A stretch of 64,000 nucleotides of DNA from an uncultured Prevotella sp. (GTDB lineage: Bacteria > Bacteroidota > Bacteroidia > Bacteroidales > Bacteroidaceae). A program made the translations under genes and the position numbers. How positions within the stretch are numbered: the first letter of the stretch is position 1; each line of letters opens with the position of its first letter. The notes beneath the pieces are model-generated. The model searched no databases. It had not been told where the DNA came from and saw only the letters and a list, made by a program, of their open reading frames with translations. Location: contig CAMHLV010000005.1 in the NCBI GenBank assembly GCA_946186115.1, positions 30,729 through 94,728 of the forward strand, in the 5' to 3' direction. This document shows, in pieces, positions 17,636 through 24,511 of this stretch.

Positions 17636-18442
17636 ATGATAGATTTTTCTGAAGAACAGATACAGCGATACTCTCGCCACATACTGCTTAAGGATGTGGG
17701 TGTAGAAGGTCAAGAGAAGATAATGAACGCACGCGTGCTAGTGGTGGGAGCCGGTGGACTGGGAGCCCCCGTGAGTCTCTATCTTGCTGCAGCAGGAATT
17801 GGACGCATCGGTATCATTGATGCCGACGTAGTAGATTTGTCAAACTTGCAGCGCCAGGTAATCCACTTTACTAAGGATGTTGGAGTGCCAAAGGTAGAGA
17901 GTGCCAAGGAAAAGATTCTGGCCATCAACCCCGATGTAAAGGTTGACACCTACTATAAATTCCTTGATTCATCCAACGCACTCGACATTATCAGTGAGTA
18001 CGACTTCATTGTTGACGGTACCGACAATTTCCCAGTGAAGTTCCTCATCAACGATGCCTGCGTCATGGCTGGCAAGCCCTTCTCTCATGGAGGCATCCTG
18101 CGATTCAACGGCCAGACCTTCACACACCTGCCTGGCACGGCATGCTACCGCTGCATGTTCAAGGAGCCACCTCCCGTTGGAGCCGTCCCCACTTGTTCGC
18201 AAGCAGGAGTGCTGGGTGCTATTGCCGGCATGCTGGGTACTATCCAGGCTGCTGAAACGCTGAAATACTTTACCGGTATAGGTGAGTTGCTTACCAACCG
18301 CCTGCTGACATTCGATGCCAAGACCATGCAGTTCCGCACTGTACCTGTAAGACACCGCGACAACTGTGCCATCTGTGGCGAGCATCCCACCATCGATCAT
18401 CTCATCGACTACGAGCAAGCCGCTTGCGACTTGAAACATTAA
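17636..18442 (+). CDS. ThiF/MoeB-like E1 adenylyltransferase
   Basis: A 268-residue E1-like enzyme that adenylates the C-terminal glycine of the sulfur carrier so that sulfur can be added. It opens with the MoeB-type RYSRHILLKDVGVEGQEKI, followed by the nucleotide-binding VVGAGGLGAPVSLYLAAAGIG, IIDADVVDLSNLQRQV, and a zinc site made of CYRC and CAIC. The mid-part DGTDNFPVKFLINDACVM carries the catalytic aspartate region. No rhodanese domain is fused, so sulfur probably comes from the TusA/DsrE relay. It lies 54 bases after the carrier gene and 30 before the JAMM gene. Confidence 0.93.
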   Translation: MIDFSEEQIQRYSRHILLKDVGVEGQEKIMNARVLVVGAGGLGAPVSLYLAAAGIGRIGIIDADVVDLSNLQRQVIHFTKDVGVPKVESAKEKILAINPDVKVDTYYKFLDSSNALDIISEYDFIVDGTDNFPVKFLINDACVMAGKPFSHGGILRFNGQTFTHLPGTACYRCMFKEPPPVGAVPTCSQAGVLGAIAGMLGTIQAAETLKYFTGIGELLTNRLLTFDAKTMQFRTVPVRHRDNCAICGEHPTIDHLIDYEQAACDLKH

Positions 18443-18472
18443 ACAATAAACAATAATCAATTAGCATTGAGA

Positions 18473-18889
18473 ATGATAATTCCACAGAACATCATAGATG
18501 AATTGATTGAGCAGGCAGAAAAGGATGCACCCAACGAGTCGTGCGGCTATCTCTTGGGCATACTCTCCCCCTCAACGGGGGGAGACGGAGGGAGTCTCGT
18601 GACGGAGAACTACTGGATGGAGAACATCGACCACTCACCCGAGCATTTCTCGTTTGCGCCAAAAGATCAGTTTGCCGCTCTGAAATATGCCCGTAGCAAA
18701 GGTCTGAAGATACTGGCCAACTGGCACAGTCATCCAGCCTCGCCCTCACGCCCCTCGCAGGAAGACCTGCGCCTGGCCAACGACCCCACCATCCGCTATG
18801 CCATCCTCTCGCTGCTTGACGGACAACCGAAGCTTAACTCCTTCAAGATACTGAACGGCGAGGTGGTGGATAAGCAGACACACCTATAA
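18473..18889 (+). CDS. JAMM/Mov34 metalloprotease (sulfur-carrier processing)
   Basis: A 138-residue JAMM protease. The metal site is visible as the catalytic Glu in the N-terminal ESCGYLLG and the NWHSHPASPSRPSQEDL motif (H-x-H...S-x(2)-D type). In related clusters such enzymes cut residues after Gly-Gly from a sulfur carrier (QbsD) or release cysteine from a carrier adduct (Mec). The ORF-track start is a TTG; I prefer the ATG two codons later. An in-frame G/C-run repeat encodes LSPSTGGDGGSL between GYLLGI and VTENYW, in a loop next to the active-site helix. Last gene of the plus arm, followed by a strong terminator. Confidence 0.9.
   Translation: MIIPQNIIDELIEQAEKDAPNESCGYLLGILSPSTGGDGGSLVTENYWMENIDHSPEHFSFAPKDQFAALKYARSKGLKILANWHSHPASPSRPSQEDLRLANDPTIRYAILSLLDGQPKLNSFKILNGEVVDKQTHL
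18563..18600 (+). repeat. G/C-run repeat translated inside the JAMM gene
   Basis: CTCTCCCCCTCAACGGGGGG then AGACGGAGGGAG, encoding LSPSTGGDGGS. Same pattern as the tcdA insertion (LPSKGGDKGAG). Confidence 0.6.
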
Positions 18890-18900
18890 ACCGGTTTGCC

Positions 18901-18961
18901 GCGATGCGTCGGCTCGATACATTTGTCGGTTAAAGTTTCGAGTACGATGCATCGCTTTTTT
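18901..18961 (+). terminator. Intrinsic terminator after the JAMM gene
   Basis: GCGATGC(G)TCG(G)CTCGA pairs with TCGAG(TA)CGA(T)GCATCGC, then six T residues. A long, near-perfect stem. Confidence 0.85.
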
Positions 18962-18968
18962 CTTAAAG

Positions 18969-19019
18969 TTTCCGATATTTGAAAATTATTCGCTATCTTT
19001 GCACACGCAATATCGGAAA
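18969..19019. promoter_or_regulatory. Inverted repeat TTTCCGATATT/AATATCGGAAA flanking the tcdA promoter
   Basis: Perfect 11-bp arms at 18969-18979 and 19009-19019, 40 bp apart centre to centre. They bracket the -7 box TATCTTTG at 18994-19001; the second arm covers the expected transcript start. Confidence 0.55.
18994..19001 (+). promoter_or_regulatory. -7 promoter box for tcdA
   Basis: TATCTTTG, 30 bases upstream of the start codon. Confidence 0.65.
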
Positions 19020-19030
19020 TTATAAAGCTC

Positions 19031-19855
19031 ATGGCAATAGAACAAGCAATATTCCGCAGGGCGGAACTCCTGTTGGGCGATGAGGCGATGAGCCGCATTG
19101 GTGAGAAGCGCGTGATCATCTTCGGTGTGGGCGGCGTAGGCTCTTGGTGTGCTGAGAGTTTGGTGCGTAGCGGCATTAGGGAGCTGACGATTGTAGACTC
19201 CGACCGTGTGTGCATCACCAATATCAACCGCCAGCTGATGGCGACAACGAAGACCGTGGGGCAAGTAAAGGTCGATGCCTTGAAAGAGCGTCTGCTTAGC
19301 ATTAACCCCTCAGCAAATATTAACGCCCTGCAGCAGATTTTCACGGCAGAGACGGCGGAGAGTTTCGAACTAGACACCTACGACTATATCATCGATGCCA
19401 TCGACTCGCTGAAGGACAAAGCGCTGCTCATCCTCATGGCCACGAGCCTTCCCTCCAAGGGGGGGGACAAGGGGGCTGGCCCGAAGTTCTTCTCGTCGAT
19501 GGGTGCTGCACTGAAGCTCGACCCTACGCGCATCAAAACGGCTGAGTTCTGGAAAGTGAAGGGCGACCCTCTGGCTCGCGCCCTCCGCAACCGCTTCAAG
19601 CGCGACAAGGTATTTCCCAAGCGCAAGTTCCAGTGTGTCTATTCTGATGAATTATTGGAGAATAAAGGTCACAACGCCACATGCGGCACGGAACAATGTA
19701 TGTGTCCCAAAGCCAAGAGCGGTCCTGGCGATCCCAACCTGCTGAACCACGAGTGGTGCTCGTCGAAAGCCCAAATCAACGGCACCCTGTCGCATATTAC
19801 CGCCATCTTCGGCTTTATGTTGGCTGGCCTCATCATTCAGGATGCCATTAGCTAA
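19031..19855 (+). CDS. tcdA: tRNA threonylcarbamoyladenosine dehydratase
   Basis: A 274-residue ThiF-superfamily enzyme that dehydrates t6A to cyclic t6A at position 37 of tRNAs. It shows IIFGVGGVGSWCAESLVRSGI, IVDSDRVCITNINRQLMA and the family-specific TRIKTAEFWKVKGDPLARALR and KRKFQCVYSDE stretches. A loop before FSSMGAALKLDPT carries an in-frame G/C-run repeat (LPSKGGDKGAGP). It has its own promoter and is not part of the upstream operon. It converges on the acetyltransferase gene with overlapping stop codons. TcdA normally cooperates with the CsdA/CsdE sulfur system in some bacteria. Confidence 0.95.
   Translation: MAIEQAIFRRAELLLGDEAMSRIGEKRVIIFGVGGVGSWCAESLVRSGIRELTIVDSDRVCITNINRQLMATTKTVGQVKVDALKERLLSINPSANINALQQIFTAETAESFELDTYDYIIDAIDSLKDKALLILMATSLPSKGGDKGAGPKFFSSMGAALKLDPTRIKTAEFWKVKGDPLARALRNRFKRDKVFPKRKFQCVYSDELLENKGHNATCGTEQCMCPKAKSGPGDPNLLNHEWCSSKAQINGTLSHITAIFGFMLAGLIIQDAIS
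19446..19483 (+). repeat. G/C-run repeat translated inside tcdA
   Basis: CCTTCCCTCCAAGGGGGGGG followed by ACAAGGGGGCTGG; encodes LPSKGGDKGAG. Confidence 0.6.
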
Positions 19856-20487
19856 AAAATAGGTCGGCAGCGCAAGCTGTCCATTGTTTTCTGCAGTTCA
19901 TTCAGGAAACGGCAGGCGTGGGCGCCGTCCATCTGGGCGTGATGGAACTGAAGGCTGATGGGCAGCGTGGTTTTGAACAGTCTCTTGCGGTATCTTCCCC
20001 AAGCGAGGAATGGATTGTTCCAGATGCCGTTATACTGGTTGACGATGCAGTCCAGCTCAGTCTGCGGCAATGCTGAGGTTCCCACAATCATGTAGTCCTC
20101 CAGCGACGAGTTCTTGCATGCTTTCGCGGTTTGGTCGGTTATCGCAAGATAGTCTGCATTGAACTGACTGATGTCATCGGAGAACGGTATGTCGCACATG
20201 TTGATACCATCCTTCACATTCTGTACCACGACATTGATGGCCAGCCGGTCGTATTGGTACATTTTATCTTTCTCCGGCAAGACGAAGAACTCCTCAATGT
20301 TACTGGCTGCCTTGCCAATACACCAGCACATCAGCATGTTGAATCGCAAGCCCGTCTTCCGGCTCACCTTCCGCAACCGGCGGACGTCAATGGTCTTCGT
20401 CAGCGTCACCATCGGTACGGGAGACGACATCCACATGCTGAATGCTTCTGCCCGTTTACTGTCTTGAGGGCGTATCTCTCTCTTCAT
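19852..20487 (-). CDS. Chloramphenicol acetyltransferase-like acyltransferase
   Basis: A 211-residue member of the type A CAT family. I start at MKREIRPQDSKRAEAF; the ORF track adds 116 residues of upstream sequence including the divergent promoter. The catalytic histidine lies in LQFHHAQMDGAHACRF, matching the HHxxxDG motif of CATs, and SMWMSSPVPMVTLTKTIDV corresponds to the usual N-terminal fold. Family members include drug-resistance enzymes but many are uncharacterised acetyltransferases, so resistance should not be assumed. It is transcribed divergently from the TonB receptor and has its own -7 box at 20515-20522. Confidence 0.85.
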   Translation of the reverse strand: MKREIRPQDSKRAEAFSMWMSSPVPMVTLTKTIDVRRLRKVSRKTGLRFNMLMCWCIGKAASNIEEFFVLPEKDKMYQYDRLAINVVVQNVKDGINMCDIPFSDDISQFNADYLAITDQTAKACKNSSLEDYMIVGTSALPQTELDCIVNQYNGIWNNPFLAWGRYRKRLFKTTLPISLQFHHAQMDGAHACRFLNELQKTMDSLRCRPIF

Positions 20488-20514
20488 CTTCACTGGGTTT
20501 GAATGATTCGTGTA

Positions 20515-20522
20515 CAAAGGTA
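20515..20522 (-). promoter_or_regulatory. -7 promoter box for the CAT-like gene
   Basis: Minus strand TACCTTTG, 28 bases upstream of the start. Confidence 0.65.
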
Positions 20523-20579
20523 CGAAATAAATTGAGAATTGAGAATTGATAATTGAAAATTTGGCACTGTTAAGGCGAA

Positions 20580-20597
20580 ATACTAAACGTTTGGTAT
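20580..20597. promoter_or_regulatory. Dyad operator ATACT-N8-GGTAT upstream of TonB receptor
   Basis: Same architecture as 17183-17200 with one mismatched base in the left arm. The centre lies 58 bp from the -7 box at 20643-20650. Confidence 0.6.
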
Positions 20598-20642
20598 GTA
20601 ATATGACGCAAAAAGGCGATTGCCGGTATATGGAAATCGCCG

Positions 20643-20650
20643 TACCTTTG
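20643..20650 (+). promoter_or_regulatory. -7 promoter box for TonB receptor
   Basis: TACCTTTG in the context CGCCGTACCTTTGCAGCG. Confidence 0.75.
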
Positions 20651-20694
20651 CAGCGGGTAAAGACATACCCTGTTACACGGATTAAACGAAGAAT

Positions 20695-22731
20695 ATGAAG
20701 AGAATAAACATAATAATAGGTATTCTGCTCCTGAATATTGGAGTAACCGAAGGAAAAGGATTGGAGGATAAGGATTCGACAGAGGTGACTACGCTTGACG
20801 GAAAGCGAATCTCGGAGGTAACGGTGTCTGCTCATAAGGCGGGCAGGGTGAAAATGAGTGGTCTTGCTAATACGGAAATGATTAACGCCAACGAACTGCT
20901 TCGTGCTGCCTGCTGTAATCTTGGAGAGAGTTTTACAACGAACCCTTCAGTTGATGTGAACTATGCTGATGCCGCCACTGGCGCACAACAAATCAAGTTG
21001 CTTGGGTTGAGTGGCACCTACGTTCAGATGTTAACGGAGAATATTCCTAATTATCGTGGAGCAGCTGCCCCCTTTTCGTTGGGTTATATCCCAGGGCCAT
21101 GGATGCAGAGCATCCAGGTCTCTAAGGGTGCATCGTCTGTAAAAAACGGCTATGAGTCTATTACCGGCCAGATTAACGTGGAATTTAAAAAACCCCAGGC
21201 TACGCCTTTTGCAGATGCGAACCTCTATTACAACTCAAAAGGTAAGCTGGAAGCGAATGTCGGAGCAAACTTACACCTTTCCAAAAGGTGGAGGACAGCC
21301 TTGCTGGGGCATTATGAGATACTAGACAAAAACCACGATGATAATGGTGACGGCTTTGCCGATCTGCCAAAAATCCGTCAAGGAGCACTCCAGAGTCGTT
21401 GGGCCTGGATGGGTGACCACTATGTGTTTCAGGCTTCAGTTAAGGGACTGAAGGAGCATCGCGAGGGCGGACAGGTTGGCCATCATGCAGCTAATAATAC
21501 TCATCCATATCTGATTGATATCACGAACGAACGATATGAAGCCTTTACAAAGAATGCTTATATCTTTGACAAGGAACGTGCGACAAATATCGCACTTATA
21601 TTATCCGGCTCACAACACCACGAAAATGCGGTGTATGGACACAAATTCTATAATACCGACCAGCGTAATGGCTATGCCTCGCTGATGTTCGAGAGTGATT
21701 TCGGTGAACATCACAATATTTCAACAGGTATCAGTCTGAACCATGATCTGTATGACCAACGCTATCGTTTGGAAAATACCATGAAAGGCGAAGAACTGAA
21801 AGAACGCGACGAAGAAACGACCCCCGGTGCCTATGTGCAGTACACTTACAAGTTGGGAGATAAGCTCACGGCGATGGGAGGCTTAAGATGGGACCACAGT
21901 AATATTTACGGCAGTTTCATCACACCCAGGATGCATCTCAAATATTCGCCCAATGATATCGTCACCCTTCGTGCAAGCGTAGGAAAAGGCTATCGTACTA
22001 ACCACGTGTTGGCGGAAAACAATTTCCTGTTAGCCAGTGGACGTCAGATCGTCATTGATCAGGACCTTGACCAGGAAGAGGCCTGGAATTACGGAATTAG
22101 TGCAGCCTTGAAGGTTCCGGTAGGAGAGAAGACCCTGGAGTTGAACGCAGAGTATTATTACACGAATTTCAATCATCAGTTGCTTGTCGACCTTGATACA
22201 GATCCGCACGCCGTTCACTTTACGAACCTTAATGGCGACAGTTATTCTCACACCTATCAGTTAGAGGCCACTTATCCTTTCTTCAAGGGATTTACATTGA
22301 CAGCCACTTATCGTAGAACGAATGTGAAGTCAACCTATAATGGTGAGTTACGAGAGAAACCTCTGACCAACAAGTATAAAGGATTGTTGACCGCTTCCTA
22401 TGCACCTGGTCTGGGAAAATGGCAATTCGATGTGACCTTGCAACTGAATGGTGGCGGAAGACTACCAACAGCTTATACGACTGCTGAAGGACTGCCCTCG
22501 TGGGACGAGCGCTATAAAGGATATGAACAGTTGAGCGCACAGGTAACCCGCTTCTTCCGTTACTGGAGCATCTATGCAGGAGGCGAGAATATTACAGGCT
22601 TCAAGCAGAAGAATCCGATTATTGGAGCTAACGACCCTTGGGGTCCGAACTTCGACTCAACGATGATCTGGGGACCCGTTCATGGAGCCATCTATTATAT
22701 AGGCGTGAGATTAAATTGGAACAAAATATAA
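20695..22731 (+). CDS. TonB-dependent outer membrane receptor
   Basis: A 678-residue TonB-dependent receptor: a signal peptide (MKRINIIIGILLLNIGV), then a plug domain (ISEVTVSAHKAGRVKMSGLANTEMINANELLRAACCNLGESF; QIKLLGLSGTYVQMLTENIPNYRG; KGASSVKNGYESITGQINVEF) and a 22-stranded barrel ending with an aromatic strand GAIYYIGVRLNWNKI. There is no N-terminal carboxypeptidase-like domain, so it is of the metal/vitamin-transporter size rather than a SusC. It precedes an exported double-HMA protein by 20 bases, suggesting a metal-related substrate such as copper. A histidine-rich loop (GHHAANNTHPY) fits that. The substrate is an inference. Confidence 0.9.
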   Translation: MKRINIIIGILLLNIGVTEGKGLEDKDSTEVTTLDGKRISEVTVSAHKAGRVKMSGLANTEMINANELLRAACCNLGESFTTNPSVDVNYADAATGAQQIKLLGLSGTYVQMLTENIPNYRGAAAPFSLGYIPGPWMQSIQVSKGASSVKNGYESITGQINVEFKKPQATPFADANLYYNSKGKLEANVGANLHLSKRWRTALLGHYEILDKNHDDNGDGFADLPKIRQGALQSRWAWMGDHYVFQASVKGLKEHREGGQVGHHAANNTHPYLIDITNERYEAFTKNAYIFDKERATNIALILSGSQHHENAVYGHKFYNTDQRNGYASLMFESDFGEHHNISTGISLNHDLYDQRYRLENTMKGEELKERDEETTPGAYVQYTYKLGDKLTAMGGLRWDHSNIYGSFITPRMHLKYSPNDIVTLRASVGKGYRTNHVLAENNFLLASGRQIVIDQDLDQEEAWNYGISAALKVPVGEKTLELNAEYYYTNFNHQLLVDLDTDPHAVHFTNLNGDSYSHTYQLEATYPFFKGFTLTATYRRTNVKSTYNGELREKPLTNKYKGLLTASYAPGLGKWQFDVTLQLNGGGRLPTAYTTAEGLPSWDERYKGYEQLSAQVTRFFRYWSIYAGGENITGFKQKNPIIGANDPWGPNFDSTMIWGPVHGAIYYIGVRLNWNKI

Positions 22732-22751
22732 ATTTATTAAAACCAAAGATT

Positions 22752-23417
22752 ATGAGAACAAAGTTATTATTCCTGAGTTTGGCTTTTGCAGCAGTATGCT
22801 CTGCCAAGGACATTAAGACAGTTGTATTGAACACTTCTCCTGAGATGCACTGTTCAAGTTGTGAGAACAAGATTAAGTCGAACCTGAAGTTCGAAAAAGG
22901 AATTAAGGACATTCAGACTGATCTGACTACCAAGACTGTAACCATTCAGTATGATGCTGACAAGACAAATGTTGAGAACATCATTGCAGGCTTCAAGAAG
23001 ATTAATTATGTAGCAACGGTTGCAGGTAATAATTCTGCAGCAGCAGCTCCTAAAGCAGAAAAGAAAGGTGGCTGCTGCGGCAGTGGCGGTTGCAAGTGCG
23101 GTTCAGCTAAAAAGCCAGAACAGGCCGAAGCTAAACCCGCGGAGAAGAAAGGATGTTGTTGCGGTTCAAAGAAAACAAATCCGGAAACAGCAGCCAACGA
23201 CGGTTCTGTAGTCAAGTTCAAGGCAAAACAGATGAGTTGTGGCGGTTGTGCGAATAAAGTAAAGAAATTGCTGACAGGTGTTGACGGAGTAAAAGATGTT
23301 GCCGTTAATCTGGAATCAAAGATTGTTACGGTCAGTTACGACAGCCAGAAAACGAATGCCGCAAAGATCCAGGACAGTTTCAAGCAAATAAACTATACGG
23401 TAGAGGAAGTCCATTAA
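22752..23417 (+). CDS. Exported protein with two HMA domains joined by a Cys-rich linker
   Basis: A 221-residue protein. I start at MRTKLLFLSLAFAAVCSAKD, a signal peptide; the ORF-track start lies inside the receptor gene. Two heavy-metal-associated domains follow: the first with MHCSSCENK (residues ~36-44), the second with MSCGGCANK (~155-163). Both have the CxxC copper/zinc-binding loop. Between them is a Lys/Ala-rich linker with GGCCGSGGCKCGS and KKGCCCGSKK, which looks like a metallothionein-type cysteine cluster. The combination suggests metal capture in the periplasm beneath the preceding TonB receptor, for detoxification or delivery. A terminator follows. Confidence 0.88.
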   Translation: MRTKLLFLSLAFAAVCSAKDIKTVVLNTSPEMHCSSCENKIKSNLKFEKGIKDIQTDLTTKTVTIQYDADKTNVENIIAGFKKINYVATVAGNNSAAAAPKAEKKGGCCGSGGCKCGSAKKPEQAEAKPAEKKGCCCGSKKTNPETAANDGSVVKFKAKQMSCGGCANKVKKLLTGVDGVKDVAVNLESKIVTVSYDSQKTNAAKIQDSFKQINYTVEEVH

Positions 23418-23441
23418 CAGCTTTCGGCTGTGAAGAAATGG

Positions 23442-23474
23442 GGGGCGGCTTCTATCTGAAGTCGCCCCTTATTA
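23442..23474 (+). terminator. Intrinsic terminator after the double-HMA gene
   Basis: GGGGCGGCTTC-TATCT-GAAGTCGCCCC, an 11-bp stem with one G-U pair, followed by TTATTA. Confidence 0.7.
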
Positions 23475-23503
23475 TGTGGAAATACCACGTTTATGTGAAA
23501 CGA

Positions 23504-23521
23504 ATACCCCCATGTCGGTAT
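23504..23521. promoter_or_regulatory. Dyad operator ATACC-N8-GGTAT upstream of SBP-like gene
   Basis: AATACC CCCATGTC GGTATT. Same arms and spacer length as the sulfur-cluster site. Its centre is 35 bp from the -7 box, that is 23 bp closer than at the other sites, about two helical turns. A weak half-site ATACC also lies at 23482-23486. Confidence 0.6.
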
Positions 23522-23543
23522 TGTGGATAAGCAGGGGACGCCG

Positions 23544-23551
23544 TACCTTTG
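23544..23551 (+). promoter_or_regulatory. -7 promoter box for SBP-SusCD operon
   Basis: TACCTTTG in the context CGCCGTACCTTTGCAC, 34 bases upstream of the start. Confidence 0.75.
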
Positions 23552-23577
23552 CACCAAGAAATTTAAATAGAGAAATT

Positions 23578-24483
23578 ATGAAATTAAAGATTGTTTTCAT
23601 TATATCATTTGTTGCAACAGTGTCTATGGCACAGGTTCACACTATCAGCACCCCGCGGTTTACCCGTCCGCTGGTTGAGAAGTGGGTAGAAGATTACAAG
23701 AAAGTCGCACCCAATGTACAATTACGGATATTAAAAGGTTGTGGCTGTATAGACGAGTCGGAACTGAGTGTCTTGCCATTTAAAGGAGATGTACAGGATG
23801 ATACCAATGTGATATTCTTTGCCAAGTATGCCATCCTGCCTTTTACGGCCACAGGGTCAGAGGCAGAGAAAATACTTAATAACAAGAAACTTAGTGGCAA
23901 GCGCCTGCGTAAGATTTTCTTCGAGCATGAGGACTATGCTACTGATGAAGAACTGACCAAACAGGAAAAGCGGCAGAAACAGCTTGTCGTTTATAGTGCG
24001 AACAATCCCGCCTCCTTATCAGAGCCGTTTGCCGGATTCTTCAACGAAGTGACTGAGAATTTGAGAGGCCGAAGAATTGCTGGCGATGATGCATTCTTGA
24101 CGTCAGCAGTAATAAAAGATCCCTATGGCGTGTCGTTTGGCACATTGTCCAACATCTTTAGTCTGGACAACCGTCTTCTGAAGAGTGGCATCTCCATCCC
24201 TTCGCTCGACACGAGAAAGGAATTGGAAGCTGGCCTCAAGGAGCCCATCTCACTCGATTCACTGATACCGTTGCTGGAACAGTATCCGGCAGAAGAGGTC
24301 CCCACGGGAATGGTTGGGATTGTATATAAAGGCTATAGTAAGGAAATTGACGATTTCTTGTCATGGGTCCTCACCTCAGGAAGGAATCACGTCCATAACT
24401 ATGGACTGCTGCAAATTGAACAAGAGTTGGCAGAAAGACAGACAACAAAAATAGAGGCTGTATATACAGCGCAAACAAAATAA
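23578..24483 (+). CDS. Periplasmic substrate-binding-like protein of a SusC/D operon
   Basis: A 301-residue exported protein (signal MKLKIVFIISFVATVSMAQ). The body resembles PstS/ModA-type binding proteins: FTRPLVEKWVEDYKKVAPNVQLRI, IFFAKYAILPFTATGSEA, LSGKRLRKIFFE, SEPFAGFFNEVTENLRGRRI and YGVSFGTLSNIF. No ABC permease or ATPase is nearby, so it may hand its ligand to another system or act as a sensor. GCGCIDESE near the N-terminus gives two cysteines close together. It is the first gene after a promoter with the shared dyad and is followed after 28 bases by SusC. The start is the ATG after AGAAATT, 102 bases inside the ORF-track frame. Ligand unknown. Confidence 0.75.
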   Translation: MKLKIVFIISFVATVSMAQVHTISTPRFTRPLVEKWVEDYKKVAPNVQLRILKGCGCIDESELSVLPFKGDVQDDTNVIFFAKYAILPFTATGSEAEKILNNKKLSGKRLRKIFFEHEDYATDEELTKQEKRQKQLVVYSANNPASLSEPFAGFFNEVTENLRGRRIAGDDAFLTSAVIKDPYGVSFGTLSNIFSLDNRLLKSGISIPSLDTRKELEAGLKEPISLDSLIPLLEQYPAEEVPTGMVGIVYKGYSKEIDDFLSWVLTSGRNHVHNYGLLQIEQELAERQTTKIEAVYTAQTK

Positions 24484-24511
24484 TATGATTAATATAATAA
24501 TTTGATTAGGT

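Noticed and set aside
19852-20487. Antibiotic resistance gene call
   Set aside because: Only family resemblance to CAT; no mobile context or evidence of chloramphenicol activity.
20488-20835. N-terminal extension of the CAT-like ORF
   Set aside because: It crosses both divergent promoters and part of the TonB gene; the CAT fold starts at MKREIRPQ.
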